A stretch of 64,000 nucleotides of DNA from DATFQE01 sp963733845. GTDB taxonomy: Bacteria; Actinomycetota; Thermoleophilia; Gaiellales; Gaiellaceae. Shown one piece after another: positions 55,371-63,661 of the stretch (its first letter is position 1; every line of letters starts with the position of its first letter). A program made the translations under genes and the position numbers. The notes beneath the pieces were generated by a model. It was not told the DNA's origin. It saw only the letters and a program-made list of their open reading frames with translations, and did no database searches. The DNA is taken from positions 186,001 to 250,000 of the forward strand of contig CAVTEM010000012.1 of the NCBI GenBank assembly GCA_963733845.1, written 5' to 3'.

Positions 55371-56528
55371 ATGTCCAGCTACCCCGCCGCACACCACTAC
55401 CGCGAGCCGCGCGAGCGCAGGGGGCTCGCCGCCGTGATCGTGCTGCTGCTCGGCCTCACCGTGGGCGCGCTCGTGATCGCGCTCGTGGTCGTCGCTCGCT
55501 CGGCCGACCAGGCCCGCGACGACGCGGCCGCCGCGACAGCACAGACGCAGGCGCCGACGAGCCACGACCACGGCGCGGCGACGACCGCCGCGCAGAGCCT
55601 GCCGCTGACGAGCTTCGCCGGCAAGACCGCCGCGAACGCCGAGGCGCTGGCACAAGCGCACACTCCGTACCCGGCCACACTGCCCGCCGTCCCGGCGGGC
55701 GACCTGGTCAAGGTGCACATGACCCTCAAGGACATGACCGTCCAGATCGCGCCCGGCGTGAAGTACAACACCTGGGCCTTCGACGGCCACGGCGCCCCCG
55801 GCCCGATCGTCCACGTCCGCGAAGGCCAGACGGTCGAGATGACGCTGACGAACGGCGGCGCGATCCCGCACTCGATCGACTTCCACGCCGCGCGGATCGC
55901 TCCCGACAAGGCGTTCCGCGACGCGCAGCCCGGCGACTCGTTCACGTTCCGCTTCAAGGCGGGCGACCCGGGCGTCTACATGTACCACTGCGGCACGAAG
56001 CCGGTGCTCGCGCACATCGCCAACGGGATGTACGGCGCGATCGTCGTCAGCCCGGCGAAACCGCTGCCGAAGGTCGACAACGAGTACGTCCTGGTCGCCA
56101 GCGAGTGGTACATGAACGGCGACGGCCTCTCGCAACCGGCCTCGCTCAGCATGGAGAAGGCGCGCGCCATGATGCCCGACTGGACGACCTTCAACGGCTA
56201 CGCGAACCAGTACGTCACGCACCCGCTGACCGCCGACCCCGGCGAGACCACGCGCTTCTACGTCGTCGCCGCCGGCCCCACCCTCGAGACCGCCTTCCAC
56301 GTGGTCGGCACGATCTTCGACCGGGCCTGGGTCAACGCGGACGTCACGAGCCCACCGCAGCAGGGCGTGCAGACCGTGAGCGTCGCGCCCGGAGGCGGCG
56401 GCATCTTCGACGTCAGGATCGACGAGCCGGGCCTGTACCCGTTCGTCTCACACGCCTTCGCCCACGTCGACCTCGGTCAGGTCGGCCTCCTGAAGGTCGG
56501 CCACCCGAAGGGCACGATGAGCCACTAG
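55371..56528 (+). CDS. NirK-like two-cupredoxin copper protein, membrane-anchored
   Basis: 385 residues, ATG with AGGAGGAAGG upstream. N-terminal helix (GLAAVIVLLLGLTVGALVIALVVVA), His-rich linker, then two cupredoxin domains. Copper-site residues resembling NirK: IPHSIDFHAA (type 1 His, active-site Asp, type 2 His), YHCGTKPVLAHIANGM (type 2 His, type 1 Cys, His, Met) and AFHVVG. By eye the active-site His of NirK (VHSQAN segment) is replaced by Ala (VVAAGP), so nitrite reduction is uncertain. Multicopper oxidase superfamily, probably facing outside. Confidence 0.85.
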   Translation: MSSYPAAHHYREPRERRGLAAVIVLLLGLTVGALVIALVVVARSADQARDDAAAATAQTQAPTSHDHGAATTAAQSLPLTSFAGKTAANAEALAQAHTPYPATLPAVPAGDLVKVHMTLKDMTVQIAPGVKYNTWAFDGHGAPGPIVHVREGQTVEMTLTNGGAIPHSIDFHAARIAPDKAFRDAQPGDSFTFRFKAGDPGVYMYHCGTKPVLAHIANGMYGAIVVSPAKPLPKVDNEYVLVASEWYMNGDGLSQPASLSMEKARAMMPDWTTFNGYANQYVTHPLTADPGETTRFYVVAAGPTLETAFHVVGTIFDRAWVNADVTSPPQQGVQTVSVAPGGGGIFDVRIDEPGLYPFVSHAFAHVDLGQVGLLKVGHPKGTMSH

Positions 56529-56550
56529 CTCACGGAGTCTCTCCACCCAC

Positions 56551-56578
56551 CGAGAGGCGCGCTTCGGCGCGGCTCTCG
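56551..56578 (+). terminator. Hairpin terminator after NirK-like gene
   Basis: CGAGAGGCGCGC and its near-complement GCGCGGCTCTCG (one mismatch) around a TTCG tetraloop, followed by CGTTT; 22 bases after the stop. Confidence 0.65.
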
Positions 56579-56600
56579 CGTTTCGGGATAGGTTGGCGCC

Positions 56601-56914
56601 GTGCACTCCTTCGACGTCCGCGAGGTCGACGAGCGGCTCAAAGCCGGCCAACGGGCGGCTACGAGATCGTGCACACCTCGCCCGGACTCGAGGTCGGCGT
56701 CTACGTGCTCGTCGCGCCGGAGCCGGACCGGCAGCAGCCGCACGAGGACGACGAGCTCTACGTCGTGCTCGAGGGCTCGGGAGTGCTGGAGGTCGAGGGC
56801 GTCGAGACGCCGGTTCGCGAGGGCTCGGCGGTCTTCGTCGAGGCCGGCGCCGACCACCGGTTCACCGGCTACGAGGGCCTGAGCGTGCTCGTGATCTTTT
56901 CGAAGCCCCGCTAG
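56601..56914 (+). CDS. Cupin-domain protein, one frame break
   Basis: GTG 56601 gives MHSFDVREVDERLKAGQR; after restoring one missing base in the G run near 56653 it reads GGYEIVHTSPGLEVGVYVLVAPEPDRQQPHEDDELYVVLEGSGVLEVEG in outline, then VREGSAVFVEAGADHRFTGY. The cupin metal ligands (PHEDDELY and DHRF His/Glu) are present. About 104 residues. Substrate unknown. Followed by an SGNH hydrolase gene. Confidence 0.8.
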
Positions 56915-56919
56915 CGCGC

Positions 56920-57561
56920 GTGCGGACGATTCTCTGCTACGGCGACTCGAACACCTGGGGCTGCATCCCTGTCATCGGCGACGCGCCGGCGCAACGCTTC
57001 CCGCCAGAGGTGCGGTGGCCCGGGGTGCTCCGCCGGGAGCTCGGGCCCGGCTTCTGGGTGGTCGAGGAGGGACTCAGCGGGCGAACGACCGTCTGGGAGG
57101 ACGACCTTCAGCCCCACCGCAACGGCCGGACGCTCCTCCCCGCCGCGCTGCTCACCCACCACCCGATCGACCTGGTGGTGATCGTGCTCGGCACGAACGA
57201 CCTCAAGCGGCGGATCGGCGTCTCGCCGCTCGAGATCGCCGAGGGCGCGGCCGCGCTCGCCGGGCTCGTGCGCACCAGCGATTGCGGCCCGGAGGGCGCC
57301 CCGCCGGCCGTGCTGCTCGTCTGCCCGCCGCCGCTTGGACGCCAGTCGCGTGGCGACGACGCCTTCGAAGGCGGCCTGGAGAAGTCACAGGGGCTCGCGG
57401 CGGCCTTCTCACGCGTCGCCGCGGCGTATGAGCTTCCGCTCCTCGACGCCGGCGCGCACATAGCGACGAGCGAGATCGACGGCGTCCACCTGGACGCGGA
57501 GGCGCACGAGACTCTCGGGAGGGCTGTCGCCGAGGCCGTCCGGCCGCTCGTCACGAGCTGA
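56920..57561 (+). CDS. SGNH-family esterase
   Basis: 213 residues, GTG start. Block I GDSNTWG (catalytic Ser), ELGPGFWVVEEGLSGRTTV, block III GTNDLK and block V DGVHLDAEAHETLG (Asp/His). Resembles arylesterase-type SGNH hydrolases that include AtaP/LipG-like intracellular members. No signal peptide, so cytoplasmic. 5 bases after the cupin gene. Substrate not evident. Confidence 0.9.
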   Translation: MRTILCYGDSNTWGCIPVIGDAPAQRFPPEVRWPGVLRRELGPGFWVVEEGLSGRTTVWEDDLQPHRNGRTLLPAALLTHHPIDLVVIVLGTNDLKRRIGVSPLEIAEGAAALAGLVRTSDCGPEGAPPAVLLVCPPPLGRQSRGDDAFEGGLEKSQGLAAAFSRVAAAYELPLLDAGAHIATSEIDGVHLDAEAHETLGRAVAEAVRPLVTS

Positions 57562-57582
57562 GCGGTCCGGCCGGTCGCGCGC

Positions 57583-58770
57583 TCACCCGGGCGCCGGAGC
57601 ATCGTGCGCAACGCCGACCCAGCGGGCGCGGCCGGCTCCGAGGCCGACGGCGACCAGCGGCACCGTCAAGGCGAGGAGAACCGCCAGGGGCAGTTCCCAG
57701 CCGCCGCTCGCATCGTGGAGCAGGCCGAACACGAGCGGGCCGGCGGCCGCCAGCCCGTAGCCGATCGTCTGCGCCATCCCGGACAGCTCGGCAGCGCGCC
57801 TCGGGTCGGGCGCGCGCAGGATGATGATCGTCAGCGCGATTCCGAGCGCGGCGCCCTGCGACAGCGCGAGCACCGCGATCCAGACCACCGCGGCGCTCGG
57901 GGCCACCAGCAGACCCGTGAGCCCGGCGGCCATGCCGCCCGCGACGATCGTGGTCAAGCTGCTCTGCGTGCGTAGCCGTGTGGCCAGAACGGGCGAGAGC
58001 AGCGAGGCCGGAACGCCCCCGAGCGCGTAGAGGGCGAGGAGCCCGCCGGCCGTCTCCGCGCTGTAGCCCTCGTCGCGCAGAATCGACGGCAGCCAGGCCA
58101 GCGCCGCGTAGAAGAGCAACGACTGCAGGCCCATGAACAGCGTCACCTGCCAGGCGAGCCCGTCGCCGAGGAGGCTCAGAGCGGCGCCCGGCTCGCCGCG
58201 CGCGGTCGTGGTGGCGCGATCGCGCACGAGCGCGACCAGCACGACCGCGATCGTCAGGGCCGCGGGCATCGCCCAGAACGCCAGCGCCCCGCGCCAGTCC
58301 ACGCCGAGCGCGCTCTGGATCGGCACCGTCAGCCCGGCTCCGAGCGCCGCACCGCCCCCGAGGGCGGCGCTGTAGATGCCCGTGAGCGGGCCGACGCTCG
58401 TCGCGAAGCGGCCCTTCAGCACGGCCGGGACGATCACGTTCCCGACCGCGATCCCGGCCCCGGCCAGCAGCGTGCCGGCGAACAGCGCCGCGGTGGAGGG
58501 CGCAGAGCGCACGAGCAGGCCGACCAGGATCGGCACGAGCGCCACGAGCAGGACACGCTCGGCACCCAGCCGCCGGGCGAGCAGGGGCGACGCCGGCGCG
58601 AACAGGCCGAAGCAGAGCACGGGCAGCGTCGTCAAGAGCCCCGCGGCCGCCGCCGACAGCCCGACGTCGTCGACGATCTCGTCGACCACCGGCGGCACGC
58701 TCCCGACCGGAGTCCGCAGGTTGACGGCCGTGAGGATCACGGCGGCGCCGAGGAGCGCCGGCGCGGCCAA
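57583..58770 (-). CDS. MFS transporter, CynX/NimT family
   Basis: 395 residues, 12 predicted helices. LRTPVGSVPPVVDEIVDDVGLSAAAAGLLTTLPVLCFGLFAP in outline is the CynX/NimT N terminus, and GYGLAAAGPLVFGLLHDASGGWELP the C-terminal mark. Only TTG 58770 is available; an AGGAGG lies about 17 bases further upstream, so the start is uncertain. Last gene of the pob/pca operon, in frame after the pobA stop. Likely imports an aromatic acid such as 4-hydroxybenzoate, an inference from context. Confidence 0.87.
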   Translation of the reverse strand: MAAPALLGAAVILTAVNLRTPVGSVPPVVDEIVDDVGLSAAAAGLLTTLPVLCFGLFAPASPLLARRLGAERVLLVALVPILVGLLVRSAPSTAALFAGTLLAGAGIAVGNVIVPAVLKGRFATSVGPLTGIYSAALGGGAALGAGLTVPIQSALGVDWRGALAFWAMPAALTIAVVLVALVRDRATTTARGEPGAALSLLGDGLAWQVTLFMGLQSLLFYAALAWLPSILRDEGYSAETAGGLLALYALGGVPASLLSPVLATRLRTQSSLTTIVAGGMAAGLTGLLVAPSAAVVWIAVLALSQGAALGIALTIIILRAPDPRRAAELSGMAQTIGYGLAAAGPLVFGLLHDASGGWELPLAVLLALTVPLVAVGLGAGRARWVGVAHDAPAPG

Positions 58771-58791
58771 AGGAGGGCTTGGCCAAGCCTC

Positions 58792-59964
58792 CTAGACACG
58801 CTCGAGGCCGACGTAGTTCTCCGCGAGCGACGCCGCGGCATGCGGCGCCGAGGTGACGTAGGCGAGCTGCGCGAGCTGGAGCTTGCGGTCGAACTCGTCA
58901 CCGCTCTCGAGCACGTGCAGCATCGAGGTCATCCACCACGAGAAGTGCTCGGCGCGCCAGACGCGCCGCAGCGCGTCGGCCGAGTAGCGCTCGAGCCGGC
59001 TCCCGTCTCCCCGCCCGTACCAGGCGGCGAGCCCGTCCGCGAGCACGCGCACGTCGGCCACCGCCAGGTTGAGGCCCTTCGCGCCGGTTGGCGGGACGAT
59101 GTGCGCCGCGTCGCCGGCGAGGAACAGGCGCCCGAACTGCATCGGCTCCACGACGAAGCTCCGCATGCCGGTGACGCCCTTCTCGAGCACCGGGCCCTGG
59201 TTGAGCGTCCACCCGGCCAGGTCGAGGCGGCGGTCGAGCTCCTCCCAGATGCGCTCGTCGGGCCACTCGTCCAGGTCCTCGTCCGGCCGGCACTGCAGGT
59301 AGAGGCGCGTGCGCGTCGGCGAGCGCATGCTGTGCAGCGCGAAACCGCGGTCGTGGTACGCGTAGATCAGCTCGTCGTTCGAAGGCGCCGCCTCGGCCAG
59401 GATCCCGAGCCAGCCGAACGGGTAGCCGCGCGTGAACTCGGTCAGCACCCCGGCCGGGATCGCGTCTCGGCAGACGCCGTGGTAGCCGTCGCAGCCCGCG
59501 ACGAAATCGCAGCGCAGCTCCTGCGCGCCACCCTCGTGGACGAAGCGGATCGCGGGCGCCTCCGACTCGATTCCGTCGACGGACACGTCATCGACCTCGA
59601 ACAGCAGCGGCCGCCCGGTCTCCAGGCGGGCGGCGATCAGGTCCCTGACGACCTCCTGCTGGCCGTAGACGGTGATCGTGCGCCCGCCGGTCAGCGACGG
59701 GAAGTCGATCCGGTGGCGCTCGCCCTCGAACTGCAGCTCGATGCCTTCGTGCACGAGCCCCTCACGGCGCAGCCGGTCGCCGACGCCCGTCTCGACGAGC
59801 AGGTCGACCGTCCCCTGCTCGAGCACGCCTGCGCGGATCCGCTGCTCCACGTACTCGCGGCTGCGGGCCTCCAGCACGACCGATTCGATCCCTCGCAGAT
59901 GGAGCAGGTGCGCGAGGACGAGCCCGGCCGGCCCGGCCCCGACGATGCCGACCTGGGTCTCCAT
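58792..59964 (-). CDS. pobA: 4-Hydroxybenzoate 3-monooxygenase
   Basis: 390 residues, the usual PobA length. FAD GxGxxG motif VGIVGAGPAGLVLAHLL, the PobA-specific RIRAGVLEQGTVDLL, QFEGERHRIDF, YGQQEVVRDL, second FAD motif RLFLAGDAAHIVPPTGAKGLNLAVADV. Converts 4-hydroxybenzoate to protocatechuate with NAD(P)H and O2. Follows pcaC by 8 bases. Confidence 0.95.
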   Translation of the reverse strand: METQVGIVGAGPAGLVLAHLLHLRGIESVVLEARSREYVEQRIRAGVLEQGTVDLLVETGVGDRLRREGLVHEGIELQFEGERHRIDFPSLTGGRTITVYGQQEVVRDLIAARLETGRPLLFEVDDVSVDGIESEAPAIRFVHEGGAQELRCDFVAGCDGYHGVCRDAIPAGVLTEFTRGYPFGWLGILAEAAPSNDELIYAYHDRGFALHSMRSPTRTRLYLQCRPDEDLDEWPDERIWEELDRRLDLAGWTLNQGPVLEKGVTGMRSFVVEPMQFGRLFLAGDAAHIVPPTGAKGLNLAVADVRVLADGLAAWYGRGDGSRLERYSADALRRVWRAEHFSWWMTSMLHVLESGDEFDRKLQLAQLAYVTSAPHAAASLAENYVGLERV

Positions 59965-59972
59965 CGAGCCCG

Positions 59973-60350
59973 TCAGCTCCCGTCGTGCTCTGCCAGGACC
60001 TCGCGCAGGACCGCGAAGGCGCCGTTCGCGGCCGGCACCCCGCAGTAGATCGCGCTCTGCAGGAAGACCTCCTTGATCTCCTCGCGCGTCAGCCCGTTGC
60101 GGAGCGCGGCGTGGACGTGCATGCGCAGCTCGCCCTCACGGTTCAGCGCGACCAGGGCCATCAGGGTGATCGCGCTGCGCGTGCGCCGATCGAGGCCCGG
60201 CCGGGCCCAGATCTCGCCCCAGGCGTAGCGGGTGATCAGGTCCTGGAACTCGGCGGTGTCGGCGGTCGTGCCGGCGACGGCCGCGTCGACGTGCTCGTCG
60301 CCCAGCACAGCGCGACGGACCTCCATCCCCTCCTCGTGGCGGTCGCTCAT
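59973..60350 (-). CDS. pcaC: 4-Carboxymuconolactone decarboxylase
   Basis: 125 residues. CMD family: MEVRRAVLGDEHVDAA, FQDLITRYAWGEIWARPGLDRRTRSAITLMALVALNREGELRMHVHAALRNGLTREEIKEVFLQSAIYCGVPAAN in outline, typical of PcaC. ATG overlaps the pcaD stop. Decarboxylates 4-carboxymuconolactone to 3-oxoadipate enol-lactone in the protocatechuate pathway. Not fused to PcaD, unlike the PcaL form of some actinobacteria. Confidence 0.95.
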   Translation of the reverse strand: MSDRHEEGMEVRRAVLGDEHVDAAVAGTTADTAEFQDLITRYAWGEIWARPGLDRRTRSAITLMALVALNREGELRMHVHAALRNGLTREEIKEVFLQSAIYCGVPAANGAFAVLREVLAEHDGS

Positions 60351-61108
60351 GCCGCCTCCGTCAGCACGAGGTGGGCGAGCACCGCGTCGGAGAACGCGTC
60401 CGGCGCCTGCACGTTCGCCAGGTGCGCGGCGTCAGGGAGGACGAGCAGCTCCGCGCCTGGAATCCGCTCGGCGATGAACGCGCCCTGCTCGGGCGTGGTG
60501 GCGGTGTCGTGGGCGCCGGCGATCACCAGCGTCGGCGCCGCGATCTCGCCCAGCCGGTCGCGGTAGTCCCAGCCGGAGAGCGCCTCACAGCAGACGGCGT
60601 AGCCCTCGTCGGGCGTGCCGACGAGACCCGCACGGAAGCGCGCCACGAGGTCGGGCCGGAAGCCCGGCGTGAACCAGCGCCGAAGGATCGAGTCCGCGAT
60701 CGCCTCGACCCCGTCCGCCCGGACGATCGCCGCACGCTTGAACCAGCCTTCGCGCTCCCCGAACTTCGCGGCCGTGCAGGCGACGACCAGCCGGTCGATC
60801 CGCTCCGGAGCGTTCACCGCGAGCCACATCCCGGTCGCGCCGCCCATCGACACGCCGCAGAACGAGGCGCGCTCGACACCGAGGTCGTCCAGCAGCCGCA
60901 GCACGTCGCCTCCGAGCTCGTCGACGCCGAACGGCTCGGACGGCACCTCGGAGTCGCCGTGACCGCGCTGGTCGTAGCGGACGACCCGGAACGAGCGCGT
61001 CAGCGCCGCCATGTTCTCCGACCAGAGCTCGAGGCTCGTCCCGAGCGAGTTCGAGAGCACGAGCACGGGCGCCTCCGACGGGCCCTCGACCGTGTGGTGG
61101 ATTCTCAC
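60347..61108 (-). CDS. pcaD: 3-Oxoadipate enol-lactonase
   Basis: 253 residues from GTG 61108. Alpha/beta hydrolase with VLVLSNSLGTSLELW, RYDQRGHGDS, nucleophile elbow FCGVSMGGATGMWLA, catalytic Asp in GAHDTATTPEQG and His in DAAHLANV, all as in PcaD. GTG overlaps the pcaB stop (GTGA); its stop overlaps pcaC (ATGA). Hydrolyses 3-oxoadipate enol-lactone. Confidence 0.94.
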   Translation of the reverse strand: MRIHHTVEGPSEAPVLVLSNSLGTSLELWSENMAALTRSFRVVRYDQRGHGDSEVPSEPFGVDELGGDVLRLLDDLGVERASFCGVSMGGATGMWLAVNAPERIDRLVVACTAAKFGEREGWFKRAAIVRADGVEAIADSILRRWFTPGFRPDLVARFRAGLVGTPDEGYAVCCEALSGWDYRDRLGEIAAPTLVIAGAHDTATTPEQGAFIAERIPGAELLVLPDAAHLANVQAPDAFSDAVLAHLVLTEAA

Positions 61109-62414
61109 GGGACCGCAGCCTCCTCCCGGTAGAGCTGCAGCGCGCGGTCGACGAACGCCTCGGCGGAACCGAGGTACGTGGTCGGCTCGAGCGCCGCGGC
61201 GAGCTCGTCGCGCGAGAGCCCGACCTCCGGGTCGGCCGCCAGCGCGTCGGCCAGGTCGCCGCCGCGCGCGGCGGCCACCGCGACGAGGTCGTGGGCGGCC
61301 TGTCGGCCCAGGCGCGCCGCCAGCAGGAACGAGACCCGCTCGGCGGCGAGCGCGCCGGTCAGGTGCAGGTTCGCGGTCATCCGCTCCGGCATCCACCTCC
61401 AGGCGCTCGAGCGTCCCCCGCACGGCGGCCGCCGCTCCGCCGGCGAAGGCGAGCGCTCCGGAGAGCGCGTGCCACTCGGCCTGCCAGCCGCCGAGCCCGC
61501 GCTCGTGCTCGGCCGCTCCCACCGCGGTGAGGACGGCCGCGTAGCCCCCGACCTGGCGGGCGCAGGCGACCGCGAGCGCACATCCGACCGGGTTTCGCTT
61601 GTGCGGCAGCGTGGACGAGCCGCCGGCCTGCGAATCCGAGACCTCGCCGACCTCGGTCTGGGCGAGCAGCGCCACGTCGCCGGCGATCTTCGCGAGCGGG
61701 ACGACGGTCACCGCCAGAGCAGCGCCCAGCTCCGCAACCCGCACCCGGTTGGCGTGCCAGGGCAGCTCGGGCTCCGACCAGCTCGAGCTCGGACGCGAAC
61801 AGGCGCACGACCTCGGGCCCCGCGTCGCCGAGCGGCGCCAGGGTCCCGGCCGCGCCGCCGAGCTGCACGGCCAGCCGCTCCGTCCGAACCTCCGCGAGCC
61901 GCGCCCGGACCTCCCGCACCGCGACGAGCCAGCCCGCAGCCTTGGAGCCGAAGGTCGTCGGCACCGCCTGCTGCAGCAGTGTGCGGGCGGCCATCGGCGT
62001 CGAGCGGTGCTCGAGCGCGAGCGAGGCGCACGCCTCGGAGACGCCGTCGAGCTCGCGGAGAACGAGGTCGAGACCGCGCCGCGCCACGAGCATCGCGGCG
62101 GTGTCGACGACGTCCTGGCTCGTCGCGCCCCAGTGCACGAACCGCGCGGCGTCACCGCCGACCGCCTCTCTCAACGCGCGGACGAGCGGCTCGGCCGGGT
62201 TGCCGACCTCACGTCCTGCTTCGGCGATCACGTCGGCGTCGTAGAGGTCGGCGCGGCAGGCGGCGGCGATCGCGCCGGCCGCCTCGGCCGGGATCATGCC
62301 GGCCTGCGCCTCGGCGGCCGCGAGCGCGGACTCGGCGTCGAGCAGCGCCTGCAGCCAGGCCGCCTCGGAGGTCGCCTCACGGAGCTCGTCGGGAACGAAG
62401 AGGCGGTCGAACAC
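61105..62414 (-). CDS. pcaB: 3-Carboxy-cis,cis-muconate cycloisomerase, two frame breaks
   Basis: Starts GTG 62414 (VFDRLFVPDELREATSEAAWLQALLDAE). Fumarase/aspartase superfamily features: RFVHWGATSQDVVDTA, LLQQAVPTTFGSKAAGW and signature GGSSTLPHKRNPVG. Frame breaks near 61782 and 61390 separate three conserved parts (ELELV|EPELPWHANRV and EVDA|ERMTANLHLTGAL). Restored length about 436 residues, normal for PcaB. Isomerises 3-carboxymuconate to 4-carboxymuconolactone. Confidence 0.9.
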
Positions 62415-62415
62415 C

Positions 62416-62938
62416 TCAGACCGCGAAGAACGTCGTCTGCTCGTCCCCCTGGAGCCGGACGTCGAACTCCAGGCCGCCGTCGACCGGGCGGGCGACGAGG
62501 CCGGCGCGCTCGGCCTCGGGCACGAGCGGCGAGCACGCGGTCCTCGGCGTTGGCGGCCTCGTCCGGGAAGTACAGCCGCGTCCGCACGGGCTTCAGCAGC
62601 CCACGCGCGAAGACGAGCACGGAGACGTGCGGTGCCTGCAGGCCGCCTTCGCCGTCGTCCACGCGGCCCGGCTTGCGGAGCACGAACGAGAACCGCCCCT
62701 CCGCGTCCGTTCCACTGCGGCCCCAGCCGAAGTCGGGGCGGTAGCGGCCGTCCTCGTCCGCCTGCCAGACCTCGACCATGGCGTCGCTCACAGGCTCGCC
62801 TTCGCCGTCCAGCAGGCGGCCCGCGACCCGGACCGCGTCCGGCGAGCCGGGCGGCACCAGCTCGGAGTCGTCGCCGCCGAGCAGGCCGATCGAGAAGTAG
62901 GGCCCGACGGTCTGGGACGGTGTCGGCTCGGCCGCCAC
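62416..62938 (-). CDS. pcaG: Protocatechuate 3,4-dioxygenase alpha subunit, one frame break
   Basis: GTG 62938: AAEPTPSQTVGPYFSIGLL, DAMVEVWQADEDGRYRPDFGWGRSGTDAEGRFSFVLRKPGRV in outline, QAPHVSVLVFARGLLKPVRTRLYFPDE; one extra base near 62532 then leads to LVPEAERAGLVARPVDGG and FDVRLQGDEQTTFFAV. About 173 residues. The alpha subunit lacks the iron ligands and pairs with PcaH. Stop overlaps the pcaB start region. Confidence 0.92.
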
Positions 62939-62940
62939 GC

Positions 62941-63661
62941 TCAGGTCTCCAGCGGCGTCTCGGCGGGCCCGCCGAGCACGATGTCGAACGTGTAGGCGAG
63001 CGCCCACTCCGGCACGGTCGTGTCGAGGTCGAAGCCGCAGACGAGCCGCTCGCGCGCCTTCGGATCGCGCACCGACTGGTAGATGGGGTCGTACGCGAAG
63101 AGCGGGTCGCCCGGGAAGTACATCTGGGTGACGAGCCGGTTCGTGAAGGCACGGCCGAAGAGGGAGAAATGGATGTGCGCCGGACGCCACGCGTTGGGGT
63201 GGTTACGCCACGGGTACGCGCCCGGCTTCACGCTGACGAAGCGGTAGCGGCCGCTCGTCGTCCGTGAGGCAACGGCCCGCCCCGGTGAAGTTCGGGTCGA
63301 GCGGCGCCGGATGCTGGTCGCCGTCGTGCAAGTAGCGCCCGGCCGCGTTCGCCTGCCAGACCTCGATCAGCGCCGAGCGGACGGGCCGGCCGTCCCGGTC
63401 GGTGACGCGGCCGGTGACGATGATGCGCTCGCCGAGCGGCTCGTCCGCGTGCTGGCGCGTGAGGTCGTGGTCGCGCTCGCCCACCGCGTCGTGCCCGTAG
63501 ACCGGCCCGGTGAGCTCCGACGGCGTCCGCGGGAGCAGCAGCAGCGGCTTGCGCGGCGAGCGCGGGACGGTCGAGCGGTAGTCGGGATACAGGTAGGGCG
63601 GGTGCGGGCCTTCGTCCGAATCCTGGATGCGCTCCAGCTCGGTGAGGGGGCGGCTGCTCAT
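62941..63661 (-). CDS. pcaH: Protocatechuate 3,4-dioxygenase beta subunit, one frame break
   Basis: ATG 63661: SSRPLTELERIQDSDEGPHPPYLYPDYRST, SALIEVWQANAAGRYLHDGDQHPAPLDPNFTGAGRCLTDDE; one extra base near 63262 then YRFVSVKPGAYPWRNHPNAWRPAHIHFSLFG in outline and TQMYFPGDPLF. The fourth-tyrosine/histidine iron-ligand region (Tyr near YPWRNHPNAWRPAHIH) is intact. About 239 residues. Cleaves protocatechuate between its hydroxyls. The start overlaps the upstream CoA-transferase stop (ATGA). Confidence 0.92.

Noticed and set aside
38253..63661. Calling the frameshifted metabolic genes pseudogenes
   Set aside because: Each has a single-base break with full conservation on both sides, and neighbours in the same pathways are affected alike, which fits sequence error better than decay.
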